45,264 bases of DNA from positions 1 to 45,264 of the forward strand of contig JACWMK010000019.1 of assembly GCA_015661405.1 (NCBI GenBank), in the 5' to 3' direction. Positions 33,295 to 41,879 of the stretch are shown here, in pieces. Position 1 is the first letter of the stretch; every line of letters starts with the position of its first letter. The notes beneath the pieces were generated by a model. That model was not told where the DNA came from. It worked only from the letters and a program-made list of their open reading frames with translations, and ran no database searches. The stretch comes from Methanobacterium sp. GTDB lineage: Archaea; Methanobacteriota; Methanobacteria; Methanobacteriales; Methanobacteriaceae. The translations under genes were made by a program, and so were the position numbers.

Positions 33295-33726
33295 GTGGCT
33301 TCCGATGAATCTGGCTTTAAAGTGCATGGAAGTTTAAAGAAATCATATTTACATGATTTATGTTATATAAGAGTTTTGGATAAAGGTAATGAGTCCATAT
33401 TATTTGTAAAGGATGAGAAAATTGTTGGTGCGTGGCATTTGGATATTGAATCTTTAGAAGAATTTTATGAGAATAAAGCAATAGAAGTAATGTTTATAGG
33501 ACCAGAATCACAAATTGAAATATATAAGATGAGTTCTAAATTATTTGGAACTATTATTGAATTGAATGAGGAATCGAAATTATCTTTACCAGTATCAATT
33601 GATTTTATAATGGACCGATATAATGCAAATAATTCTAGTGACCGTGATAAATTATTGTTACAGTATAGGATACGTGAACCATCTGAAATGGATGTTGAAA
33701 AATTAATTGATGATTATACTAAATAG
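33295..33726 (+). CDS. Uncharacterised protein between two phoU genes
   Basis: A 143-residue soluble protein I do not recognise. The N-terminal part reads as beta strands (SYLHDLCYIRVLDKGNESILFVKDEKIVGAWHL), a pattern resembling small archaeal DUF2226-like or response-domain folds, and the C-terminus ends in REPSEMDVEKLIDDY, a helix ending. It has no signal peptide or membrane segment. The start is GTG, 10 nt after GAGGT. It is 13 bp after phoU and 16 bp before the next phoU, clearly in the pst operon, so a role in phosphate signalling is inferred. Confidence 0.6.
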   Translation: MASDESGFKVHGSLKKSYLHDLCYIRVLDKGNESILFVKDEKIVGAWHLDIESLEEFYENKAIEVMFIGPESQIEIYKMSSKLFGTIIELNEESKLSLPVSIDFIMDRYNANNSSDRDKLLLQYRIREPSEMDVEKLIDDYTK

Positions 33727-33742
33727 AATGGAGGATAAAAAA

Positions 33743-34402
33743 ATGGCTAAAGAACACCCAAGGATGTCATTTAATGAAAGATTGAATGAATTAAAGGATG
33801 ATATGGGGGATATGGGTAATAGTACTTTGATGGCATATAAGGATGCTATAAGTACTCTTTTTGATTATGATGAAGAACTGGTGAAAAAAGTTACTGAAAC
33901 CGGTGAAAAGATTGATAAAATGAGTTATTTATTTGAAAATAAATCTATGAGTACCATAGCTGCTGAACAGCCAGTTGCAAAGGATTTAAGATTCATTGAA
34001 TCATCTTTAAAAGTTGGAAGTCATCTGAAAAGGATCGGTAACCTAGCAGTTAACATAGCTGAGGTTGCTCGGCATCTTAAGGATGAGGATGTCCCGGAAA
34101 AACCAATGCATGATATCAAGAAAATGGCTTATTTAGTAGAGAAAATGGTAAGTAAAAGTTTAGATTCGTTTCTAAATGAGAATATGGATCTCTCAAGGGA
34201 ACTTCATTATGATGATGATGTAATTGATGATTTATTTGATAAAGCATTAGATGATATCACTAAAACAATGTTTGATGATAAAGATGCCATTAACTATATG
34301 GTGTATTTAATATTTCTTGCCAGGTTTCTGGAGAGAATTGCTGATCGGGCGGAAAGTATTGGAAATAGAACTATATTCATGATTACTTGTGAAAAACCTT
34401 AG
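33743..34402 (+). CDS. phoU: Phosphate regulator PhoU (second copy in operon)
   Basis: A 219-residue PhoU with two three-helix repeats. The first carries AAEQPVAKDLRFIESSLKVGSHLKRIGNLAVNIAEV and the second FLARFLERIADRAESIGNR, both with the acidic E/D residues that bind metal. It is expected to act on PstB or a sensor to limit phosphate uptake. ATG 33743 is chosen because GGAGGAT lies 8 nt upstream; earlier codons in frame overlap the previous gene. It is the last gene of the pst operon and is followed by T runs near 34421-34429. Confidence 0.92.
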   Translation: MAKEHPRMSFNERLNELKDDMGDMGNSTLMAYKDAISTLFDYDEELVKKVTETGEKIDKMSYLFENKSMSTIAAEQPVAKDLRFIESSLKVGSHLKRIGNLAVNIAEVARHLKDEDVPEKPMHDIKKMAYLVEKMVSKSLDSFLNENMDLSRELHYDDDVIDDLFDKALDDITKTMFDDKDAINYMVYLIFLARFLERIADRAESIGNRTIFMITCEKP

Positions 34403-34799
34403 AATTGTAAATTTTTCATTCTTTTTTTTACGATAATCTGAATTATTTTCTATTTTTTATTATTAAAATTTATTTAGGAAAAATAGCATTAAAAGAGGAA
34501 TCTATATTGATTTTTAAAAAGTTATTTACGTGTCTATCACTGCATTTGGATAACACATCATTAAGAACTCTAATAATCTAATTAAGCTAGAACTAGTTAT
34601 GAACTCCCTCTCTTTTTTATAAGCAGTTAAAAAAACATTTATTAAATTGGAAGGGTATTTTCTTCACAGTTTGCTTAAATAAAAAGAAATAATGTTTTTA
34701 TCAATCTGTTATGGGTTATAAGTGGTAAATATTTAATATAACGGCTTCCATAAAAAATCACTATAAAAATAAAAAAAGTAATTTATGAAAAAAAGAAGT
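34403..34799. other. Intergenic region between converging pst and por operons
   Basis: About 397 bp, AT-rich, with no supported gene. T7 near 34423-34429 probably ends the pst transcript. A short palindromic stretch AACTAGTT lies near 34591-34598. Complementary T/A tracts near 34770-34790 may end the por transcript. Nothing else is recognised. Confidence 0.45.
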
Positions 34800-35204
34800 T
34801 TAATATTTCATGATTATCTTAATTCTTTCAAGCTCTTTAGCTAATTTATTTCGTTTATCTGATAGTAGGTCTTCAGAATCCATTTTAAGCGCTTCAGTTG
34901 GACAAGCAAGTACACATCTTGGTTTCTCTTGGTCACCGGATTCATTTATATGAATGGCACCCACGGGACAAGCATTCCGGCATAAACCACAACCAATACA
35001 ATCATCTTCATTTATGATAATGGCACCATTCACCTCTTCTATAGCATCTTCTGGGCAAATAGTAAGACAAGGAGCTCTATCCGGTGAGCAATGTAGACAA
35101 AAAACAGGCACCCCGTTTATCACTCGAATAGCATTTTGAGGACATATTCTCTCACATTTAGAACATTCCTCGCAAAGTTCTGGTCTTGCAATCAATTCAT
35201 TCAT
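34800..35204 (-). CDS. porF: Pyruvate oxidoreductase-associated ferredoxin PorF
   Basis: A 134-residue polyferredoxin-type protein. Cys motifs CEECSKCERICP, CLHCSPDRAPCLTICPEDA, CIGCGLCRNACPVGA and a CVLACPTEA stretch would hold several [4Fe-4S] clusters. In Methanothermobacter the porE and porF genes follow porB, as here, and encode such electron carriers. Its ATG lies 2 nt after the porE stop with a GGGGGAA ribosome site inside porE. It is the last gene of the operon. Confidence 0.85.
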   Translation of the reverse strand: MNELIARPELCEECSKCERICPQNAIRVINGVPVFCLHCSPDRAPCLTICPEDAIEEVNGAIIINEDDCIGCGLCRNACPVGAIHINESGDQEKPRCVLACPTEALKMDSEDLLSDKRNKLAKELERIKIIMKY

Positions 35205-35206
35205 AC

Positions 35207-35707
35207 TTATTCCCCCTTATGAAGGGCTTTCTTGGCTCTAGTGTTAGCAGTTAAAACATTGATAAATTCTGAGCCCTTATTTCTTTTACCGATGCCAGAA
35301 AGCTTTCCAATATGTTTTATTTGCTTTTCGAGCTTCATTTTTTCAGTATCCACCTTAGCTATGCCTCTTTTTGAACAAGCTTTTATACAGACGGGTGTAT
35401 CAAGATCAGCGCACTGGTCACATTTGTGAGCTTTCCTCTCATGAATTACGATGGCACCAAAAGGACAGACCATCATACATAAACCACAGCCGATACACTT
35501 CTCTTGTATTATTCCGGAATCGCTAATGGCTTCGGTGGGGCATATAAGTTTACATGGTGCACCTTCACATTGTTGACATATAATGGGATAGTAAGAGCCT
35601 TCCACTTCTCTTATCATGATCCCTGATTTGCCGTGCAGTTGGGCGCAGGCTTCTTCGCAATCCAGACAGCCGTCACAGAGATCTGGCTGGATTATTATCT
35701 TCTCCAA
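35207..35707 (-). CDS. porE: Pyruvate oxidoreductase-associated ferredoxin PorE
   Basis: A 166-residue iron-sulfur protein with CDGCLDCEEACAQ, CQQCEGAPCKLICPTEA, CIGCGLCMMVCPFGA and CDQCADLDTPVCIKACSK, a four-cluster HycB-like arrangement. It should pass electrons from POR to downstream acceptors, or back to POR for pyruvate synthesis. The start is TTG with AAGGAGTG 8 nt upstream. The C-terminal ~50 residues are basic and without cysteines. It sits 16 bp after porB. Confidence 0.86.
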   Translation of the reverse strand: MEKIIIQPDLCDGCLDCEEACAQLHGKSGIMIREVEGSYYPIICQQCEGAPCKLICPTEAISDSGIIQEKCIGCGLCMMVCPFGAIVIHERKAHKCDQCADLDTPVCIKACSKRGIAKVDTEKMKLEKQIKHIGKLSGIGKRNKGSEFINVLTANTRAKKALHKGE

Positions 35708-35723
35708 GATTATTGCACTCCTT

Positions 35724-36590
35724 TTATATTTTTAATTCGGCGCATACTTCATTAACATAACTTTGAATTCTTTCCTTTTCTTCATCAGCAAGGTGTTTGA
35801 ACCTTTTTTGAGCTTCCAAATATTCATTTACAGCTTTTCTTTGAAGTGGCCTATAAGTTACTTTGAATTCACCATCAACAATTTCGTAGAGTATCCATGA
35901 ACCACTGTCAACAGCTAATCTTCCAAGTTCTATAGTTTTGGATGAATCAAAACCCCATCCTGTACTGCATGGTTGATGTAAGTGGATATAAGCAGGTCCC
36001 TCAAGTTCAGAAGCTTTTTTCACTTTTTTCATGAAATCTTCAGGGTAAGATATGGAAGCAGTAGCAACGTAAGGAACGCCTTGAGCTGCCATGATCATGG
36101 GAATATTTTTCTTTGGTTTATCTTCACCAAAACTTTCTTTTCCATGTGGTGATGTGGTGGTTGATGCCCCATATGGTGTGGAGCCACTTCTCTGTACACC
36201 TGTGTTCATGTAGGCTTCATTATCGTAACATATATAAATTATGTTATGTCCACGTTCCATTGCTCCTGAAAGTGATTGAAGTCCTATATCTGCAGTTCCA
36301 CCATCACCCGCAAACGCTACAACGTTAACATCTTCTTTTCCCTGTGCTTTAAGGGCTCTTTCAACTCCAGATGCAACGGCACCAGCATTTTCAAATGCTA
36401 CGTGTATCCATGGAATTTTCCAGGCGGTTTCAGGATATTGTGATGTAATAACTTCTAAGCATCCTGTTGCAGATACTGCAACGGTATTTTTACCTAGCAT
36501 TTTGAGTGCAAGTCTTACTCCGATGGTTGCACCGCATCCTGCACAACCTCTGTGTCCGGGGGCAAGGAATTCTTCTTCAGGTATTTCCAT
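35724..36590 (-). CDS. porB: Pyruvate:ferredoxin oxidoreductase beta subunit
   Basis: A 288-residue TPP-binding subunit. The cluster/TPP motifs are GHRGCAGCGATIGVRLAL near residue 12, the further cluster Cys in ATGCLEV, the TPP Mg motif AGDGGTADIGLQSLSGAMERGHNIIYICYDNEAYMNTG near 95, and the distal Cys in HLHQPCSTGWGF near 205. Together with PorA it oxidises pyruvate to acetyl-CoA or runs in reverse. ATG 36590 is preferred because AGGAGG lies 7 nt before it; the frame stays open upstream into porA. It is 1 nt from the porA stop. Confidence 0.95.
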   Translation of the reverse strand: MEIPEEEFLAPGHRGCAGCGATIGVRLALKMLGKNTVAVSATGCLEVITSQYPETAWKIPWIHVAFENAGAVASGVERALKAQGKEDVNVVAFAGDGGTADIGLQSLSGAMERGHNIIYICYDNEAYMNTGVQRSGSTPYGASTTTSPHGKESFGEDKPKKNIPMIMAAQGVPYVATASISYPEDFMKKVKKASELEGPAYIHLHQPCSTGWGFDSSKTIELGRLAVDSGSWILYEIVDGEFKVTYRPLQRKAVNEYLEAQKRFKHLADEEKERIQSYVNEVCAELKI

Positions 36591-36591
36591 A

Positions 36592-37746
36592 TTAAACTTC
36601 CTCCTGTTTGAGTCCGATCCAATTAATTTTGTCATCGCTATTTGAATTTCTGGTTTCATTTACTATGGTTTTTATATCGTCTGGTGAAACATCACGTCCA
36701 CCCAAACCTATAATAAATCCGGAGGCATTTACATCTATTTTAGCTTTTATTTCATTGTATAGGACTCCTCCAATTCCAAATGATATGTTTTTATCTAAAA
36801 CAGCGATTTTATCAGCATTTTTGATTGATTTTTGAATCTCGTCTTTAGGGAATGGTCTGAAAGCTATTACTTTAAGAAGTCCTATTTTTTCTCCCTGTGT
36901 TCTTAAACTATCGGTAACAGTTTTGATGGTACCACATATCGATCCCATGGCTACGAGGATTATTTCAGCATCATCGCACATGTATTCTTCAACTAAATCA
37001 TATTCTCGTCCAAAAACTTCTGTAAATTCTTTATGAACGTCCCTTATAACTTTTTTGGATCCTTCCATAGCTACTTCCATGTCATATCTTGCTTCCATGT
37101 AATAGTTAGGATCTGTAAATGTACCTAAGGACATGGGATCTTCTGGATCTAAATAAGCGTGTTTTGGTTGATATGGAATTAAAAATTTATCAACAGTATC
37201 CTGTAATGGAATATCTACGGGTTCAACGGTATGGGTAAGTATAAAACCATCAACACAGACCATGCTTGGAAGTAAAACTTCATTATTTTCAGAGATTCTA
37301 TAAGCTTGAAGTACTAAATCCAAGGCTTCCTGGGCATTTTCAGCGTAAAATTGCATCCAACCAGTATCTCTTTGGGAGATTGAATCTTGTTGATCATTCC
37401 AGATGCTTAATGGTGCGGATAATGCTCGATTAGCATTCGCCATTACAATTGGATTTCTTAAACCAGCTGCAGCGAATAGAATCTCATGCATTAATGCTAA
37501 ACCCTGAGATGAAGTTGCGGTGAATACTCTTACACCAGTACCAGATGCACCCACAGCTGCACTTATGGCACTATGTTCTGATTCAACTCTTATGTACTCT
37601 GCACGGAGATCACCATCGGCTACAAACTGCGCTAAGTACTCTGAAATTGAAGTTTGTGGAGTTATTGGATAAACTGGAATGACTTTAGGCTTTGCAAGCT
37701 TAACAGCTTCGGCAATAGCTTTATTTGCTGAAATAACTTTAATCAT
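36592..37746 (-). CDS. porA: Pyruvate:ferredoxin oxidoreductase alpha subunit
   Basis: A 384-residue alpha subunit with the PP domain signature PVYPITPQTSISEYLAQF near residue 22, EHSAISAAVGASGTGVRVFTATSSQGLALMHEIL near 55, and the C-terminal transketolase-like domain (SICGTIKTVTDSLR, GLLKVIAFRPFPKDEI). It helps bind pyruvate and TPP. Its start lies directly after the porD stop. Length is normal for archaeal PorA. Confidence 0.96.
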   Translation of the reverse strand: MIKVISANKAIAEAVKLAKPKVIPVYPITPQTSISEYLAQFVADGDLRAEYIRVESEHSAISAAVGASGTGVRVFTATSSQGLALMHEILFAAAGLRNPIVMANANRALSAPLSIWNDQQDSISQRDTGWMQFYAENAQEALDLVLQAYRISENNEVLLPSMVCVDGFILTHTVEPVDIPLQDTVDKFLIPYQPKHAYLDPEDPMSLGTFTDPNYYMEARYDMEVAMEGSKKVIRDVHKEFTEVFGREYDLVEEYMCDDAEIILVAMGSICGTIKTVTDSLRTQGEKIGLLKVIAFRPFPKDEIQKSIKNADKIAVLDKNISFGIGGVLYNEIKAKIDVNASGFIIGLGGRDVSPDDIKTIVNETRNSNSDDKINWIGLKQEEV

Positions 37747-37989
37747 TCATTCTCTCTCCATTTTAATTGCTTTAACAGGACATTCTTGAGCACATATTCC
37801 GCATCCTTTACAGTAATCATAATCTATTTTATTATCTTTACTTATACATCCTTCGGGGCAAAATAGGAAGCAATTTTCACAATCTATGCATTTATCTTTA
37901 TCTAAAAGTGGTTTAAATGTTCTCCAACTACCTGTTTTATTATGTATACTACTTCCTGCTTCTCGAACAGCTGCTCCTGTGGCCGTCAT
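37747..37989 (-). CDS. porD: Pyruvate:ferredoxin oxidoreductase delta subunit
   Basis: An 80-residue 2[4Fe-4S] ferredoxin-type subunit with CIDCENCFLFCPEG and CKGCGICAQECPVKA. The N-terminal GSWRTFKP is typical of PorD. ATG 37989 is preferred since GGTGAT lies 4 nt upstream; ATG 38004 in the same frame overlaps the porC stop as ATGA and cannot be excluded. It transfers electrons between PorB and external ferredoxins. Confidence 0.92.
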   Translation of the reverse strand: MTATGAAVREAGSSIHNKTGSWRTFKPLLDKDKCIDCENCFLFCPEGCISKDNKIDYDYCKGCGICAQECPVKAIKMERE

Positions 37990-38000
37990 TAAAATCACCT

Positions 38001-38531
38001 TCATTTTATAATTTGTTCATATGCTATTTTAGATGCTTCAGCATTCCTTTCACCTATTTTTCCAGGGAAAGTTTCCTTAATTATTTTTATAATTGAATCC
38101 ATTGAAACAGTACTAGTTATGCCTGAAAAAGCACCTAACATAACAGTGTTCACGATTGGAATTCCTAGAATGTCCAATGCAATTCCAGTTGCATTGATGT
38201 TATATGATTCTATATTTTCTCCAAGATTAATATCATTTTTAGTGTTAATAATTACTTTTCCACCTTTTTTAAGCCCAGATAACACATTTACAGCTTCTAA
38301 AAGGGTTTCATCTAGTACAACAACATAATCAGGATTATAAACTTGATATCTTCTTCTTATTGGTTTGTCACTTATTCTTGAAAATGCCATGACTGGTGCG
38401 CCTTTTCTCTCAGCACCGAAGAATGGAAATGCTTGACAATATTTCCCATCTTCAAAAGCAGCTTTTGCTAAAATTTCTGCTGCTGTGACTGCACCTTGTC
38501 CTCCACGTCCGTGAAAGCGAATTTCAATCAT
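38001..38531 (-). CDS. porC: Pyruvate:ferredoxin oxidoreductase gamma subunit
   Basis: A 176-residue gamma subunit with [44 protein letters not shown], the family signature, at residues ~6-50. ATG 38531 follows GGAGGT by 7 nt; an upstream frame extension overlaps that site. It is the first gene of the por operon, with a TATA element at 38570-38584. Confidence 0.95.
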
Positions 38532-38931
38532 GTGTTCTACCTCCATTCCACATAGTTAATCATTATAAATTATAATATATATACGTTTGCGAACTTTTAC
38601 AAAATATTCTCTAAAAAGTCTAGATCTATTTTTAATTAACAATTAAAGGGCTTATTAAAACTTTTCATATGTAAATAATTTCTTATTGATAAATACAGTT
38701 TATAATATTGATTAAAAATAGAATAAATTTAGATAAATTTAAGAAATGAATTAAGTTCTCTCTATAAAATGTATAGATAACTACTTCTACAAACTTTTTA
38801 TTAAATTTTTGCAAAATATAAATTCAAATAGCAAAAACATGATTTTATTATTATTATATTATTAATATAATTATATATCAAAAAACTAAATTTTTAATAT
38901 CAAATAAATTTTCAAACGGAAAGCTATTAGC
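38532..38931. other. Divergent promoter region between por operon and DHPS-like gene
   Basis: 400 bp with no gene. The left end carries the por promoter (TATA on the minus strand at 38570-38584). The right end carries a TATA-like TTATATATCA at 38871-38880 for the gene at 38932. GTTCGCAAACG beside the por TATA (minus strand) is a possible BRE or regulator contact. The middle is AT-rich with nothing recognised. Confidence 0.5.
38570..38584 (-). promoter_or_regulatory. TATA box of the por operon
   Basis: Read on the minus strand, GTATATATATTATAA lies about 46 nt before the porC ATG and is preceded by a GCAAAC element. Initiation near 38551 would give a ~20-nt leader that includes GGAGGT. Confidence 0.55.
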
Positions 38932-40491
38932 ATGAAAATTTTAATAATAACAGGTAAACTGGCAAGTTCATTGGTGAAAAAAGTTTCAAGCCAATCCAAA
39001 CATGAAATATTCGTTCACACAATGAAAACACCTATAGCAGCATTTCTAACACCCCAAAAAATAATAAGAGATATAAAATGTAATGTCAACTTTTTAAAAT
39101 CAATTGACATTATCATCACCCCTGGGCTTATAAGAAAAAATGTAAGCCCCATACAAGACGAAATAGGCATCCCAACATATAAAGGACCTATTGATGCTGC
39201 TGATATCCCCGTTGTATTAGAACTGATTGAAAAACTAGATTTATCATCACAGGTGCCGGCTGATAAACTCATAGAGGATGAACTTAGGGAAAGAGCCTTA
39301 ATGTTCATAAATAATTTTGAAAAAGATGATAAAAACATCAAAAAACTTTTGAAAAAACCTGAAAATATCATGGTTGGGAAACTTCCAGTTGGAGAAGATT
39401 TTCCCATGCGAGTTTTAGCAGAAATAGCAAATGCACCACTTTTAAATCAAGATGAACTGTTAGATCGAGCTGAGTATTTTGTAAAAAAAGGTGCAGACAT
39501 GTTAGATATTGGCATGATCGCTGGAGAAAATCTAGAGAATAATATTCCAGAGATGGTCAGAGTTCTCAAAGAAAATATGGGAGATATTCCTATAAGCATT
39601 GATACTCTTAATCCGGCTGAAATTGAAGTTGCAGTTGAATCTGGAGTAGACTTAATTTTAAGTCTAGATCTTGGGAACTGTGATGAAGTCATACCTTTAA
39701 TAAAAGAAAAAAAAATTCCAGCAGTCATTTTACCCACAGATTTCAGTAAAAACTGGACACCGAGAACAATTATTGAGCGAGTGAATGCAATTGAAGAATT
39801 AATGAAGAAATGCAATGGAATTAATGTAATTGCGGATTTGATTCTTGATCCTATAAACAGTCAAAGTATTGTTGAATCCATAATATCTTGTTATAAATTA
39901 AAAAAGAGGTGTAACGTTCCATTATTTTTTGGAGTAGGAAATGTTACAGAACTCCTTGATGTAGATTCTGTTGGCGCTAATGCTTTGCTTTCAGGAATTG
40001 CAATGGAATTAGGTGCTAGTATATTATTCACGCCTGAAGCCAGTGGGAAAACCATCGGAAGTGTTCATGAATTATTAATATCTTCTAAAATGATGTTTTT
40101 AGCCAAAAATAGGGGATCTGCACCTAAAGATCTAGGGATTAACCTTCTGATATTAAAAGATAAACGTAAAAGAGAAAAAATAATTGAAGATATAAATACA
40201 CCTATTATACTTGGCATTGAAGATTATAAATTTACGCAAGATCCTTGTGGTAGCTTTAAGCTAATGGTTGAACATGATGTAATTACAGCAGTTCATTATA
40301 AGAATATGGATCCGGATGTTTCCATCACTGGTCAAACAGCAAAACAGGTATATGATATGATCATAAAAAAGGGTTTAGTTTCAAGAGTTGAACATGCAGC
40401 TTATTTAGGGGCCGAACTACAAAAAGCAGAAATTAGCTTAAAATTGGGTAAAAATTACCTGCAAGATTTTCCTTTATTCAAATTAAAATAG
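38932..40491 (+). CDS. Dihydropteroate synthase-like protein (methanogen type)
   Basis: A 519-residue protein of the methanogen dihydropteroate-synthase-related family (TIGR00284-like). An N-terminal ~145-residue domain precedes a TIM barrel: VKKGADMLDIGMIAGEN near 185 resembles the DHPS GADIIDIGG motif, and PISIDTLNPAEIEVAVESG near 220 matches the SIDT strand. A C-terminal ~130-residue extension follows. It is a candidate for condensing the pterin with the aryl amine in methanopterin biosynthesis, but this is not proven here. A TATA-like element lies near 38871; GGAAAG is the only ribosome-site candidate. It is monocistronic. Confidence 0.8.
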   Translation: MKILIITGKLASSLVKKVSSQSKHEIFVHTMKTPIAAFLTPQKIIRDIKCNVNFLKSIDIIITPGLIRKNVSPIQDEIGIPTYKGPIDAADIPVVLELIEKLDLSSQVPADKLIEDELRERALMFINNFEKDDKNIKKLLKKPENIMVGKLPVGEDFPMRVLAEIANAPLLNQDELLDRAEYFVKKGADMLDIGMIAGENLENNIPEMVRVLKENMGDIPISIDTLNPAEIEVAVESGVDLILSLDLGNCDEVIPLIKEKKIPAVILPTDFSKNWTPRTIIERVNAIEELMKKCNGINVIADLILDPINSQSIVESIISCYKLKKRCNVPLFFGVGNVTELLDVDSVGANALLSGIAMELGASILFTPEASGKTIGSVHELLISSKMMFLAKNRGSAPKDLGINLLILKDKRKREKIIEDINTPIILGIEDYKFTQDPCGSFKLMVEHDVITAVHYKNMDPDVSITGQTAKQVYDMIIKKGLVSRVEHAAYLGAELQKAEISLKLGKNYLQDFPLFKLK

Positions 40492-40581
40492 AAATTTTTA
40501 AAAAAAACCAAATTTTTATATATATTAATTAAATTTCAAATTTAACAAAATTTTTCAAAGTAAAAATTTACGGAGTTTTAA

Positions 40582-41508
40582 ATGTATAAATGCACTAAAT
40601 GTGGAGAATCACCCGTAATAATCCAACGAAAAGCTTCAGGACAACTATTATGCAAAGAATGCTTTATAGATTCAACTAAAGAAAAGGTTTTACGAGATAT
40701 ACGTAAATATGGGTTAATAGAGAAAGGTGATAAAGTTTTAATAGCATTATCTGGTGGGAAAGATAGTGTTATGATGATGAGTATCTTTGACATCCTGCGC
40801 CGAAGAAATATTATAGATCTTATAGCGGTTACTATAGATGAGGGAATAAAGGGTTATCGAGAGGATGGAATAAAGATTGCTAGAAAAAATGCTGATAAAT
40901 TAGGTATAAAACATAAAGTCGTCTTATTTAAACATTATTTCAACAAAAATTTAGATGACATGATGAAAGATCAGATACAAGGAGATTCAAGACACGCTTG
41001 CACATATTGTGGAGTTCTTCGCAGATGGATATTAAACAGAGTAGCACAGGAAGAAGGTGCAACTAAAATTGCTACGGGTCATAACTTGGATGATGAGACA
41101 CAGTCTATAATAATGAATTATTTGGAAGGTAACTTAGATAATCTTACACGTATTGGACCTAAATCGGAATCTAACTATCATAAATTCGTTCCTAAAATAA
41201 AACCTTTAAGGGAAATAACGGAAAAAGAAGCGGGACTATATGTGATAGCATCTAATCTAGAAGTACATCTTGCGAGTTGTCCTTATGCTGGAGACTCATT
41301 CAGGGGAGAAGTAGGACGTTTCATTAAAAAACTTTCAGAGAATCATCCCACCATTATGTACTCAACTCTCCGCGGATTTGACAAGATAAAACCTATTCTG
41401 AAAAGAGAATTAACTACGAATGGAGCTATGAATACATGTAAACAATGTGGGGAACCAGCTTCAGGTGATTTATGCAAAGCATGCACTTTCTCGGATAAAT
41501 GGAAATAA
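40582..41508 (+). CDS. ttuA: tRNA 2-thiolation enzyme, TtuA/NcsA (CTU1) family
   Basis: A 308-residue PP-loop ATPase that thiolates tRNA uridines (U54 as TtuA or wobble U34 as Ncs6/CTU1). N-terminal zinc pairs are CTKC and CKEC, the PP loop is ALSGGKDSVM near 55, the Fe-S/active-site cysteines are in HACTYCGVLRR near 135 and LASCPYAGDSFRGEVGRFI near 232, and a C-terminal zinc finger has CKQC and CKAC. GGAG precedes the ATG. The ubiquitin-like sulfur-carrier gene 79 bp downstream supports the thiolation role. U34 versus U54 cannot be decided by eye. Confidence 0.88.
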   Translation: MYKCTKCGESPVIIQRKASGQLLCKECFIDSTKEKVLRDIRKYGLIEKGDKVLIALSGGKDSVMMMSIFDILRRRNIIDLIAVTIDEGIKGYREDGIKIARKNADKLGIKHKVVLFKHYFNKNLDDMMKDQIQGDSRHACTYCGVLRRWILNRVAQEEGATKIATGHNLDDETQSIIMNYLEGNLDNLTRIGPKSESNYHKFVPKIKPLREITEKEAGLYVIASNLEVHLASCPYAGDSFRGEVGRFIKKLSENHPTIMYSTLRGFDKIKPILKRELTTNGAMNTCKQCGEPASGDLCKACTFSDKWK

Positions 41509-41587
41509 AAAAAAAATAAAGATTAAGTTATTTCATAAATTTTTATGAGAATAATTAAATAAACCTCAAAAATGGAGGATTCTATCA

Positions 41588-41788
41588 ATGAAAATAACAG
41601 TAACTATTGGGGACCAAAACGAAGTCAAAGAAATTTCAAATAGTATAACTATTAAAGATCTACTGAAAATATTGGAAATACCCTCTGAAACGGTAGTGGT
41701 CAAGAAAAATGAATACATAGTAATCAACGAGGAAATTGTTGAAGAAGGAGACAACATAGAAATTATAAAAGTGATTTTCGGTGGTTAA
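41588..41788 (+). CDS. Ubiquitin-like sulfur carrier (SAMP/ThiS/TtuB type)
   Basis: A 66-residue beta-grasp protein ending in Gly-Gly (VIFGG), the tail that an E1-like enzyme adenylates and converts to a thiocarboxylate. The strand pattern KITVTIGDQNE, SITIKDLLKILEI, VVVKKNEYIVINEE and DNIEIIKVIFGG matches ThiS/MoaD. GGAGGAT precedes the ATG. Next to a TtuA-type thiolase it is best read as its sulfur donor, and it may also tag proteins as SAMP2 does in haloarchaea. ThiS or MoaD roles are alternatives. Confidence 0.85.
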   Translation: MKITVTIGDQNEVKEISNSITIKDLLKILEIPSETVVVKKNEYIVINEEIVEEGDNIEIIKVIFGG

Positions 41789-41879
41789 AACAATTGTAAA
41801 TAAACTAGAATTTAATGTTTGAAAAAAAATTAAGATATTTAGTATAATTTAGAATTTATTCTTTGGATGTGTATATTTA

